This document shows, in pieces, positions 6,825-14,798 of a stretch of 42,774 nt of DNA. The translations under genes were made by a program, and so were the position numbers. The DNA lies in NCBI GenBank assembly GCA_041177965.1, contig JBEGWF010000082.1, forward strand, positions 1-42,774. The letters run 5' to 3'. This DNA is from SXXZ01 sp041177965 (GTDB lineage: Bacteria; Verrucomicrobiota; Verrucomicrobiia; Limisphaerales; UBA9464). The notes below the pieces were generated by a model. The model did no database searches, had not been told where the DNA came from, and was given only the letters and a program-made list of their open reading frames with translations. Each line of letters opens with the position of its first letter. Position 1 is the first letter of the stretch.

Positions 6825-8384
6825 TCATTCGAGGAAGATCCATTTCTCGACCTCGATGCGGTGGCGGTTCAGGGCGGCGGCGTATTCGGGCTTCCGGATG
6901 AGGCTGGAAGGGGAGTTCATGATCATCTGCACCCGGGAGTGGGGCAGGTGGTGCCGCAGCAGGCTCAGGCAGGCCTCGTAGTCGCGGCTGTCGTAGTCGA
7001 CGCCGAGTTTCCGGTAGGCCTCGTCGCTCGAGAGCGCGTCGCCCCGCTCGGTCAGCATGCGGTCCACCGCGTGCGCGCCGAACCCCGCGCCCCGGCCGTC
7101 GAAGTACAGCAGGCAGATGGCGCCGACCCCGTAGTGGACGATCTCGCGGACCGACCGCTTGAACTTGTCCCGGTTGTCGGTGTTGGTCAGCGGCAGCCGG
7201 TTGAAGAGGGATTCGCTCTGGAGGCGGATGACCGGCAGGTCGTAGATCTTGGGCTTGCCGTAGGTGAGCACCACGAACTCCTGCCCGCTGACGATGTCGA
7301 AGTACACGTGGACGCGGAACCAGTAGGGGGTGCTGAACAGCGCGACCAGGGGATCGTCCTCCCGGCCCTTGCGATACTCCAGATACCGATCGTAATCGAT
7401 GGTCACGATGAACCGGTTGTCACGGATCAGGTAGCAGTCCTTCACCAACGGGCGGTGTCCGGTCATCCGGGCCTCGATCTGCTCCTTGTTTGCTCGGAAC
7501 TGCGCCTCGCTGAGCAGGATCTCGCTGTCCACCGGCTTGACCGGCAGGAAGTAGGTCGCCGTGTGGATGAACCGCTGGGCCTCCTCCAGGGCCTTCGGCT
7601 CGATCGGTTCGACCGGTTCCGGCGGCTGCATCGACTTCACGGCGGTCAGGCCGGGCCGATCGAGGCGGTGCCCCGAGCTGGCCTTGGAGGCGAGGTAGGC
7701 GAGGTTGAAAGGCGAGGGCTCGAACTCGATCGGCTCCGACCGGACGACCTTGAGGCCCTGGGCGCGCATCGCCTCGATCTTGTCGGGATTGTTCGTCAGC
7801 AGGACGAACCGGGCCGACTTCAGCCCGAGCAGCGTGGCCGCATGCATCACATCCTCGTAGTCGCGGTAGTCCTTCCTCAGCCCCATGGCGGCATAGGCCT
7901 CGAAGGTCGAGACCCGGTCGCGACTGGCCTGGACCACCATCCGGTCCCGCGCCTTGGCCACATAGCCGACACCGCGCCCCTCCTGCATCAGGTAGAAGAG
8001 GATGCCGTGGCCCCGGCGGGCGATGGTCTCGAGGGCCCCTTCCAGCTGCTGGACGCAGTCGCAATCGCAGCCCCGGAGCGTCTCGCTGGTGACGCAGGAG
8101 GAGTGGATCCGCGTGTACAGCGGACGGGTGGCCCGCAGGTCGCCATGGGCCAGTGCGATCACGTAGCCCTTGTGGATGAGGTCCTGGAAGACATGGGCCC
8201 GGAACGGCCCGTGTCGGGTGTCCACCGTGCACGAGGCCACGTAGAGGGTCGTACCGTGGATCGGCCGGTCGAGGCGCGCCTGGCGACGTCCGGCGTCCAC
8301 GCGGGGTTGGGAGAGGCGACGGAGCCACTGTTGGAGGTCCCGTCGGGTGCGCCTACCCGTCGGTTTCGGAGTCTCGGAGGGCAT
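6825..8384 (-). CDS. GTP cyclohydrolase II (RibA) with a degenerate second GCHII-like domain
   Basis: The product is 519 residues, over twice a typical RibA (about 200). The first half (about 40-230) is a full GTP cyclohydrolase II domain: zinc ligands in HSSCVTSETLRGCDCDC (Cys97, Cys108, Cys110), the GTP-binding QEGRGVGY loop (about 134), and KDYRDY. This enzyme opens GTP to the first riboflavin precursor. The second half (about 340-515) repeats the same plan: a FRVHVYFDIVSGQ strand, RLQSES in place of HSSC, LTNTDNRD in place of the CDC stretch, FDGRGAGFG (about 428) in place of QEGRGVGY, and VDYDSRDY in place of KDYRDY. All three zinc cysteines are missing there, so it is probably non-catalytic. 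The start is uncertain: the ATG at 8382-8384 is used, but an in-frame ATG at 8442-8444 is possible. Neither has a Shine-Dalgarno sequence. No other rib gene is in the window. Confidence 0.82.
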   Translation of the reverse strand: MPSETPKPTGRRTRRDLQQWLRRLSQPRVDAGRRQARLDRPIHGTTLYVASCTVDTRHGPFRAHVFQDLIHKGYVIALAHGDLRATRPLYTRIHSSCVTSETLRGCDCDCVQQLEGALETIARRGHGILFYLMQEGRGVGYVAKARDRMVVQASRDRVSTFEAYAAMGLRKDYRDYEDVMHAATLLGLKSARFVLLTNNPDKIEAMRAQGLKVVRSEPIEFEPSPFNLAYLASKASSGHRLDRPGLTAVKSMQPPEPVEPIEPKALEEAQRFIHTATYFLPVKPVDSEILLSEAQFRANKEQIEARMTGHRPLVKDCYLIRDNRFIVTIDYDRYLEYRKGREDDPLVALFSTPYWFRVHVYFDIVSGQEFVVLTYGKPKIYDLPVIRLQSESLFNRLPLTNTDNRDKFKRSVREIVHYGVGAICLLYFDGRGAGFGAHAVDRMLTERGDALSSDEAYRKLGVDYDSRDYEACLSLLRHHLPHSRVQMIMNSPSSLIRKPEYAAALNRHRIEVEKWIFLE

Positions 8385-8429
8385 GTGCGGGTCGGTTGTT
8401 CCTGCGGACCGGGTCGCATGCAGCTTGTT

Positions 8430-8443
8430 TGCCACCCGTGGCA
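8430..8443. promoter_or_regulatory. Candidate operator palindrome between divergent genes
   Basis: TGCCACCCGTGGCA has perfect 6-bp arms around a 2-bp centre. It lies in the 163-bp region between the divergently oriented GTP cyclohydrolase II-like gene and the TonB receptor gene. It does not match a Fur consensus. If the cyclohydrolase used the upstream ATG at 8444, the palindrome would be inside its first codons. Binding by a regulator is speculation. Confidence 0.3.
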
Positions 8444-8547
8444 TCGCCGTTGCTTACAGGGGGCCGACGGTCTCAAAACGCCAGATCCGGCCCCAAATCC
8501 CCTGCGGGATGCAGGAGGCATGGCTGAAAAACAACAACCTGAACAAA

Positions 8548-10842
8548 ATGAACACCCATCGACTCACGATCGCCGCCGCAGCCGCACTGGCGATCAGCGC
8601 CCGTGGCACCGCCCACGCCCAGGGATCAACCAACGTCCTCGACAAGACCCTCATCGAGGCGGTGCCGCTGGAGGAGTCCGTGATGCCGACCGCCCGGCCG
8701 GTCAATTCGGTCTATGGCACCGACCGCGGCGTGATCGAGACCCCGCGCAACGTGACCATCATCTCCCGGGAACAGTTGGACGCGATCAACATCTTCGACG
8801 TCCGCGATTTCTCCAAGCTGACGTCCAGCTCCTACACCCGGTCCAACTTCGGCGCGCCGACGACCCCCGACATCCGCGGGCAGATCGCCGACACCTTCGT
8901 CAACGGCATGCGCACGGGCCTGACCAGCAATGGCAACGGCATGCCGGTCAACTTCAACGCCGTCGAGTCGGTCAACATCATCAAGGGACCTGCCTCGGTG
9001 GTCTACGGTCCGTCCCAGTACGTCGGCGGCTACATCGACCTGCAGTCCAAGAAGCCCTACTTCGACAGGTTCCATGGCGAGGTGATCGGCACCTACGGCA
9101 TGTACGACCAGCGCCGCTGGACGGCCGACATCGGCGGTCCGATCAAGGACAACCTGGCCTACCGCCTGAGCTATTCCGGCGAGCAGTCCGGCAGCTACTA
9201 CTACGACGGATTCCGCCGGACCCAGGCGGGCTACGGCGCGGTCACCTGGATCGCCAGCGACAACTACACCCTCGATTTCAACAACGAATTCCTCTGGGGC
9301 AACTACACCGAGAACTTCGGTGTGAATCGCCCCACGATGAACCTCATCAACAACGGGCTCTACCGGACCGGCATCAACACCAACAACTTCCCCGGTCTGC
9401 CCTCCGATCCGCAGAACTCGAAGTACGTGACCTCCGGGTTCCCGACGGTCAACCAGGTCGAGCTCGGGCCAGAGGTTCCCCTGAACCGCCGCCTTCGCGT
9501 GCTCCGCCCGGGCGATGATTCCGAGGGCATCAGCTACAACGCCCAGGTGGTGCAGACCATCAAGCCGGGTGGCGATTGGGAGTTCGTGAACAACTCGTTC
9601 TTCCGCTACATCCGCCGCGAGACGATGTCGTCATACTACTACTCCGAGATCATCGATCCCAGCCTGTCGCTCGAGAACCGGACGGAGGCGAGGTTCAACG
9701 GCGAGAGACACAGCATCAACACCGGCCTCTCGGTGCGCTACCAGCAGGTCGAGGCGTACAACGACTTCTTCAACGAGCCGGCCGGTGTCTGGGACATCAC
9801 CCGGGACCGCAACTTCATCAACATATACAACGCCGACTACTTCAAGGCCGGCGGCAGCTTCGCGCCGGTCCCGGGATGGCCCAATCGCTATTTCATGCCG
9901 GTCAATGGCGACTCGGGCATCAGCAAGACCTGGCAGCTCGGGCCCTACTGGCAGCATGACCTGAAGGTAACCGACAAGTTCTCGCTGCTGGCGGGCGTTC
10001 GCGAGGACGTGATGTTCGCCGACTACATGGATCCCGCGGGCTGGATCCCCGGGGACACCACCACGATGGGGATGTTCAACGCCAACGCCAGCGCGGTGTA
10101 CAAGTTCCAGCCCACCTGGTCGGGCTACGCCACCTACAACTGGAGCCAGAACCCGGCCGGCACCGTCGGCAACGGCGGCGGCATCACCACGCAGGGCGCC
10201 GCGAAGTTCACCTCCGGCGGATTCCACACGGAGGCGGAGTTGTTCGAGGTCGGGACCAAGCGCGGGTTCCTCGACGGCCACGGCTATGTGAATCTGGCCG
10301 TGTTCCAACAGGTCCGGGCCGACCAGAACACCGTCACCCGGCAGATCACCGAGATCGACACCCGCGGCGTCGAGTTCGAGTTGAACCTCCAGCCCAATCG
10401 CAACTTCTACACCACGCTGGGGTATTCCTACCTGCAGGCCGAGTCGAGTGCGGCGGGCTTCGACGTGGGCAACACCACGCTGGTGTCTCCGGCCGACCGG
10501 TTCTTCTCCGCCCCGGCGGGTCCGATCCGCAGGCAGGGCGTGCCCGAGCATCTCTTCAACCTGCTCACCACCTACAAGCTCGACTGCGGCGCCGGCATCA
10601 GCGCCAACCTCGTGGCCACGGGCGACATCTGGAACAACAACGTCGGCACGATCGTCATCCCCCCGCAGTACACGCTGGACCTGACCGTGTTCTACGCGCG
10701 CCAGAACTGGGATGCCCGGATCATGCTTCTGAACGTCACCGACGAGAAGAACTGGGGCGCCCCCAATGGGGTGTATGGCAACGAGTCCATCATCGCGGAG
10801 CTTCCGTTCCGCCTCGAGGGCCGCGTCGCCTACCGGTTCTGA
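8548..10842 (+). CDS. TonB-dependent outer-membrane receptor, siderophore type
   Basis: The 764-residue product starts with a signal peptide (MNTHRLTIAAAAALAISA, cleavage near AHAQ). A plug domain follows (about 60-170): IETPRNVTIISREQLDAINI, the IRGQIADTFVNGMR segment, and VESVNIIKGPASVVYGPSQ with YIDLQSKKP, typical of FhuA/FpvA-like siderophore receptors. The rest is beta-barrel strands ending with the aromatic terminus LEGRVAYRF required for BAM-mediated insertion. It should import a ferric chelate or another large ligand using TonB-ExbBD energy; the ligand cannot be read. No convincing TonB box is seen after the signal peptide. The ATG at 8548 is preceded by an A-rich stretch, not a Shine-Dalgarno sequence. 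A strong intrinsic terminator lies 24 bp past the stop, so the gene is probably monocistronic. The divergent neighbour makes a riboflavin precursor. Confidence 0.92.
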   Translation: MNTHRLTIAAAAALAISARGTAHAQGSTNVLDKTLIEAVPLEESVMPTARPVNSVYGTDRGVIETPRNVTIISREQLDAINIFDVRDFSKLTSSSYTRSNFGAPTTPDIRGQIADTFVNGMRTGLTSNGNGMPVNFNAVESVNIIKGPASVVYGPSQYVGGYIDLQSKKPYFDRFHGEVIGTYGMYDQRRWTADIGGPIKDNLAYRLSYSGEQSGSYYYDGFRRTQAGYGAVTWIASDNYTLDFNNEFLWGNYTENFGVNRPTMNLINNGLYRTGINTNNFPGLPSDPQNSKYVTSGFPTVNQVELGPEVPLNRRLRVLRPGDDSEGISYNAQVVQTIKPGGDWEFVNNSFFRYIRRETMSSYYYSEIIDPSLSLENRTEARFNGERHSINTGLSVRYQQVEAYNDFFNEPAGVWDITRDRNFINIYNADYFKAGGSFAPVPGWPNRYFMPVNGDSGISKTWQLGPYWQHDLKVTDKFSLLAGVREDVMFADYMDPAGWIPGDTTTMGMFNANASAVYKFQPTWSGYATYNWSQNPAGTVGNGGGITTQGAAKFTSGGFHTEAELFEVGTKRGFLDGHGYVNLAVFQQVRADQNTVTRQITEIDTRGVEFELNLQPNRNFYTTLGYSYLQAESSAAGFDVGNTTLVSPADRFFSAPAGPIRRQGVPEHLFNLLTTYKLDCGAGISANLVATGDIWNNNVGTIVIPPQYTLDLTVFYARQNWDARIMLLNVTDEKNWGAPNGVYGNESIIAELPFRLEGRVAYRF

Positions 10843-10866
10843 TCCCCACCCGGGAACACCGAGCGA

Positions 10867-10901
10867 GAGGGCGACACACCCGCGGGGTGTCGCCCTCTTT
10901 T
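10867..10901 (+). terminator. Intrinsic terminator of the TonB receptor gene
   Basis: An 11-bp perfect stem (arms GAGGGCGACAC and GTGTCGCCCTC) with a GC-rich 9-nt loop is followed directly by TTTT at 10898-10901. It begins 24 bp after the receptor stop codon and ends 21 bp before the next gene. This is the clearest rho-independent terminator in the window. Confidence 0.88.
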
Positions 10902-10922
10902 GAACCGCGGACCCACTTGTCC

Positions 10923-12062
10923 ATGATCCCCACCACACGCCCCCTGTCTCCACGACCCTGGTCCCCACGTCTCTGGTGTCTGCAGGTGCTCCTGATCGGC
11001 CTCATGGCCGGCGGATGCGCCTCCTCCCGCAACTCCTCCGATGCCCGGCCAGGAGGCCCCCCCGGGGCTCCTCCGATGCCGGTCAAGGTGGTGATCGTGA
11101 CCCTGTTCGAACCCGGGGAGGACACCGGTGACCAACCCGGGGAGTTCCAGTTCTGGGTCGAGCGTGAACGTCTGGACCGACGGCTCGACATCCCCGGGAC
11201 CCATCGCCCGCTGCGCTACCGGGACGACGGGGTGCTGGCCATCTGCACCGGGGGAGGCATCGCCCGTTCGGCCGCGGTCATCACCGCGCTGGCGAGGGAT
11301 CCCAGGTTCGATTTCCGCAAGGCCTACTGGATCACCGCGGGCATCGCCGGGATCGATCCCGCCGACGGCACCCTCGGCAGCGCGGCCTGGGCCGAGTACG
11401 TGGTCGACGGCGATCTCGCCCACGAGATCGACCCCCGCGAGATGCCGGCCGATTGGCCCACGGGATACGTCCCGCTCAGCCAGTCCCGGCCCTATGAGGA
11501 GCCCCGGAAGGAGCGCTTCGGCGAGGTGGTCTTCCGCCTCGATCCGGGCCTCGTGGACTGGGCCTACCGGATGACCCGCGACACCCCGCTGATGGAGACC
11601 GAGGTGATGATCCAGAACCGCACCCGCTACACCCAGCATCCCAAGGCCCGTCAATCGCCCTCGGTCATGAAGGGGGACAATCTCTCGGCCTCCACCTTCT
11701 GGCATGGTCGGCTGATGAACCAGTGGGCCAACGACTGGACCCGCTACTGGACCGAGGGTCGGGGCAACTACGTCACCACGGCCATGGAGGACAGCGGCAC
11801 CCTGCAGGCCCTGACCTTCCTGGGCCGTTCGGGCACCGTCGACCTGCGTCGGGTGCTCGTGCTGCGCACGGCCAGCAACTTCGACATGCAGCCACCGGGG
11901 AAGACCGCGGCGGAGAACCTCGTCGAGGAGAACAGCGGCAAGTTCTCCGCCTACATCCCCAGCCTCGAGGCCGCCTACCGGGTCGGCAGTCGGGTGCTGC
12001 ATGAACTCGTGGATCACTGGCCCCGCTACGCCGACGCGGTGCCGGGATCCCCCGTCCCATGA
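10923..12062 (+). CDS. Purine nucleoside permease (NUP) family lipoprotein
   Basis: The 379-residue product starts with an Arg/Pro-rich n-region, a hydrophobic stretch and a lipobox-like LMAGGC, so it is probably a lipoprotein. The mature region matches the NUP family (PF06516), which shares the nucleoside phosphorylase fold: PVKVVIVTLFEPGED, VLAICTGGGIARSAAVITAL, AYWITAGIAGIDPADGTLGSAAW, then EYVVDGDLAHEIDPREMP and the C-terminal METEVMIQNRTRY, MEDSGTLQAL and VLRTASNFDMQPPG segments. The name comes from a fungal nucleoside transport factor; in an exported bacterial protein binding or phosphorolysis of purine nucleosides is equally possible. The ATG at 10923 is chosen because an earlier in-frame start would lie within the upstream terminator. 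Its stop overlaps the start of the adenosine deaminase gene (ATGA at 12059-12062), so the two are coupled. Confidence 0.85.
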   Translation: MIPTTRPLSPRPWSPRLWCLQVLLIGLMAGGCASSRNSSDARPGGPPGAPPMPVKVVIVTLFEPGEDTGDQPGEFQFWVERERLDRRLDIPGTHRPLRYRDDGVLAICTGGGIARSAAVITALARDPRFDFRKAYWITAGIAGIDPADGTLGSAAWAEYVVDGDLAHEIDPREMPADWPTGYVPLSQSRPYEEPRKERFGEVVFRLDPGLVDWAYRMTRDTPLMETEVMIQNRTRYTQHPKARQSPSVMKGDNLSASTFWHGRLMNQWANDWTRYWTEGRGNYVTTAMEDSGTLQALTFLGRSGTVDLRRVLVLRTASNFDMQPPGKTAAENLVEENSGKFSAYIPSLEAAYRVGSRVLHELVDHWPRYADAVPGSPVP

Positions 12063-13489
12063 GACTCAGCATGAGCCTCGGCCGCTCCCTCCGGATCGCG
12101 GCCCTCGTCGTTGGCCTGGTGTTCCGGGTACCCGCACACGCCGACGGCTTCGGCGATCGGTTCGAGGAATGGAAGCGCTCGCTCGACAAGCGCCAACTGT
12201 TCCGACTGCTCTACGCCATGCCCAAGGGTGCCGACCTGCATCACCATGCCGCCGGTTGCTGGCGCATGGAGGACCTGTATTCGGTCGCCACCAACCGCTC
12301 CATCGTGGGCACCAACCGCTTCTACACCCGACTTCGGGCGGGCGGATGCAGCGGCGACACCGGTGATTGGACCCGCTTCGCCACGATCTCGGCCTTCCAG
12401 TGGACCGCGATGGACGAGTGCCGGCGCTCGGAGTACGCGGCCCTCGATTCGCTGTCGCCGGCCCAGGCCCGCGAGTGGATGGATTCGCTGCGCCTCGATG
12501 CGCCGGGCGAGGGTCGGGAGGAGTTCTTCGAGCGGATCTGGCCCCGATTGGGGGCCGTGGGTCGCGACGTCCATGTCGCCGCCGAGATGATGGTCCGGAC
12601 GCTCCGGCGATACGGGGCCGAGGGGGTCCGATACATCGAGGCCCAGACCATCCCCGATCTGTACGTCTCGGCCGACGGTTCGATGCTCGATCCCGAGGAG
12701 GGTGAACGCATCCTGAACCGACGCCTGGCCCAGCCGGATGCGAAGGCCTCGGGGGTCACGCTGCGCCAGCAGTTCGTCGTGCTCCGATTCACTCCCAACG
12801 CCGTCCAACGGGTGGAGCAGGCCCACGACTGGGTGTCGCGCCATCGGGACACCTGGGTGGGGGTGAACATGGCCGGTCGCGAGGACAACGACAAGGGCCA
12901 CCCCCGGCGGTTCCTGGAGGTGTACCGCAAGATGCGCCACCGGCACTCGGGCATCGGTCTCTCGATCCATGCCGGCGAGGTCGACGAGCCCAACGCCCAC
13001 ATGCGCGACACCCTGATGCTCGGGGCCACCCGATTGGGGCACGGCAACAACGTGCTCACCGACGACGACCTGGTGTTGCATCTGCGGCACGGCGTGGCCT
13101 TCGTGGAGATCAACCTCGTGAGCAACCTGTTGCTGGAATACGTCGGATCCTATTCGCAGCATCACTTCCCGGAGTTGCTGAGGCTGGGGGTGCCCTGCGG
13201 ACTCTCGACCGACGACTCCGGCATGTGGGATTCGGGCATGACCGACGAGTACCTCACGGCCGTGACCGAGTTCAACCTGACCTGGGAGGAGTTGGTCCGG
13301 TGTGGCCGTGACTCGTTGCGGTGGTCGTTCCTGGAGGAACCCCTGAAGTCGCGGCTCGTCGCCGAGTACGACCGGGACATCCGCGCCTTCGAGCGGCGCT
13401 TCGGTGGTGACGACTGGCGATCGAAGCTGGAGGCGGTGACGCCGGTCGCCCATGGATTCGCCCGCCGGCGCTGGGGCATCGTCTACTGA
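12059..13489 (+). CDS. Exported adenosine deaminase-family protein (ADGF-like)
   Basis: The 476-residue protein has a signal peptide (hydrophobic run about 12-24, cleavage near AHA at 28) and an amidohydrolase TIM barrel. Metal and substrate motifs are in the expected order: KGADLHHHAAG (HxH at 61/63), a central EGVRYIEAQ, SIHAGEVDEP (Zn His plus catalytic Glu), TRLGHGNNV, and LSTDDSGMW (Zn Asp pair). It should deaminate adenosine or deoxyadenosine to inosine. The long N-terminal helical segment before the barrel and the total length recall the secreted ADGF/CECR1 subgroup rather than the cytosolic enzyme of about 340 residues. The start overlaps the NUP stop by 4 bp, indicating translational coupling and a shared role in scavenging extracellular purine nucleosides. 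Its 3' end overlaps the convergent esterase gene by 7 bp. Confidence 0.88.
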   Translation: MRLSMSLGRSLRIAALVVGLVFRVPAHADGFGDRFEEWKRSLDKRQLFRLLYAMPKGADLHHHAAGCWRMEDLYSVATNRSIVGTNRFYTRLRAGGCSGDTGDWTRFATISAFQWTAMDECRRSEYAALDSLSPAQAREWMDSLRLDAPGEGREEFFERIWPRLGAVGRDVHVAAEMMVRTLRRYGAEGVRYIEAQTIPDLYVSADGSMLDPEEGERILNRRLAQPDAKASGVTLRQQFVVLRFTPNAVQRVEQAHDWVSRHRDTWVGVNMAGREDNDKGHPRRFLEVYRKMRHRHSGIGLSIHAGEVDEPNAHMRDTLMLGATRLGHGNNVLTDDDLVLHLRHGVAFVEINLVSNLLLEYVGSYSQHHFPELLRLGVPCGLSTDDSGMWDSGMTDEYLTAVTEFNLTWEELVRCGRDSLRWSFLEEPLKSRLVAEYDRDIRAFERRFGGDDWRSKLEAVTPVAHGFARRRWGIVY

Positions 13490-14652
13490 CCCCCGCGGCC
13501 TCGGTGCGCGCCCGGCGATTGGATCCATGCGCCCACCGTCTCCGCCCAGCGTTTTCCGTGCTCCCGGAGCCCCGGCCCGCTGAAGTGGACCCCCTTGCCG
13601 CCGGAGTCCCGCAGGGCGCCCTTGAGGGCGTCGGAGTCGGGGCCCTGGAGGGCGATGCCATCCCGCCAGAGCGCGGCCTGCGCGGCCCGGATCTCCGGAG
13701 AGGCCTCGTCGCCCGGGACGTGGTAGCTGACCTGCGCGACGAACCACGGGGGTTCCCAGCCGATGCGTCGCCGCGACTCGCCGATCACCCGCGTCAGGTA
13801 CTCCCGATAGAGCATGCCGGGGAGGGTCCGGGAGGCATCGGCCTGGTTGGCGTCGCTTTCACCCTGATGCCACAACACGGCCCGGAACCCGCCGGGGCCC
13901 AACGGGATCATGCGGTCGACCAGGCTCTCGAAGGCCGCCCCGTCGCTCTCCCACTCCCCGGAGTCGAGTCGTCGCACCCGGTGGGTCAGCGTGGGAGGGT
14001 TGGGGAACCGGGAACCCTTGGGCAGCCACTCGCGCACGCTGGTGGCGCCGATCCCGCAGGCGACCAGACCGATCGGAACGCCCAGCCGGCGCGACAAGGC
14101 GTCGCCGAAGGGAGGCAGGAAGCTGCCGCCGCCGCCGCTGGCGCCCGGTTGGGGGTCTTCGGCCGGGCGCCAGCGGGTACCGTCGAAGGTCGTGACCATC
14201 CCCGACTGGGGCGTCTGGCGTTCCTCGCCGTGGTTGGCGGCATTGGATTGTCCGGCCACCACGAACACCTCGCCGACGCCCACGTGCTCGACCCGGGCCT
14301 CGGCCACGATGTGCTCTTCCCTGCCGCCACGCTCGATGCCGATCCGGCGCACCTCCAGCTGGAACCAGCCGCCCGCGGGCATCACGAGCGGGCACCGGAA
14401 CCGCCCCTTCACGGTCGGGGTGTCGATGCGCTGCCAGGGGCTGGGTCGTCCTTCGGCGATGAAGCGGGTCTCCAGATGGAGGGTGCCGTCGGCCCCGACC
14501 CCGTCGGTCCCGGACAGGATCACCGTCCCGCGGTCCACGGACTGCCGCTGGAAGACCTGATGGTCGAGGGGCGAGGACAGTCGCCATGTGTCGGCCATCA
14601 GGCTCAGCGACAGGCTGCACAGACAGGCGGCGAGGCTTCTCCGGGGGGACAT
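13483..14652 (-). CDS. Exported SASA-type (sialate O-acetylesterase-like) SGNH esterase
   Basis: The 389-residue product has a signal peptide (MSPRRSLAACLCSLSLSLMA). An N-terminal beta domain (about 22-125) is followed by the SASA (PF03629) SGNH hydrolase domain: VFVVAGQSNAAN with the nucleophile Ser136, VACGIGATSVREW (oxyanion Gly), AVLWHQGESDAN at about 262, and the C-terminal VHFSGPGLREHGKRW with the catalytic His. Known members remove O-acetyl groups from sialic acid or from plant polysaccharides such as acetyl-xylan. A sialidase gene lies 146 bp upstream on the same strand, which favours a sialoglycan substrate, although the family is broad in this type of bacterium. Both proteins are exported. 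The 3' end overlaps the convergent adenosine deaminase gene by 7 bp. Confidence 0.85.
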   Translation of the reverse strand: MSPRRSLAACLCSLSLSLMADTWRLSSPLDHQVFQRQSVDRGTVILSGTDGVGADGTLHLETRFIAEGRPSPWQRIDTPTVKGRFRCPLVMPAGGWFQLEVRRIGIERGGREEHIVAEARVEHVGVGEVFVVAGQSNAANHGEERQTPQSGMVTTFDGTRWRPAEDPQPGASGGGGSFLPPFGDALSRRLGVPIGLVACGIGATSVREWLPKGSRFPNPPTLTHRVRRLDSGEWESDGAAFESLVDRMIPLGPGGFRAVLWHQGESDANQADASRTLPGMLYREYLTRVIGESRRRIGWEPPWFVAQVSYHVPGDEASPEIRAAQAALWRDGIALQGPDSDALKGALRDSGGKGVHFSGPGLREHGKRWAETVGAWIQSPGAHRGRGGQ

Positions 14653-14798
14653 GATGCGCCGAGGATCGGCAGCTGGCGGTCGGCTGGCCAGCGGGAACGC
14701 TTGGTCCGGTCATTCGCCCGTGGGCTGGCATCCCGCCGTCCCGACCCGCCGGCCGACCGCGCCTCTCGGCCGGGTTCCCCGATCGTCGCCGGTCGATG

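Noticed and set aside
8385..8547. Cobalamin riboswitch upstream of the TonB receptor
   Set aside because: A GCCAC-containing stretch is present, but it is part of a simple palindrome and the other conserved boxes of the riboswitch are missing.
6651..9518. Long plus-strand frame over the GTP cyclohydrolase II and TonB genes
   Set aside because: It is antisense to one and out of frame with the other real gene, with no recognisable motif.
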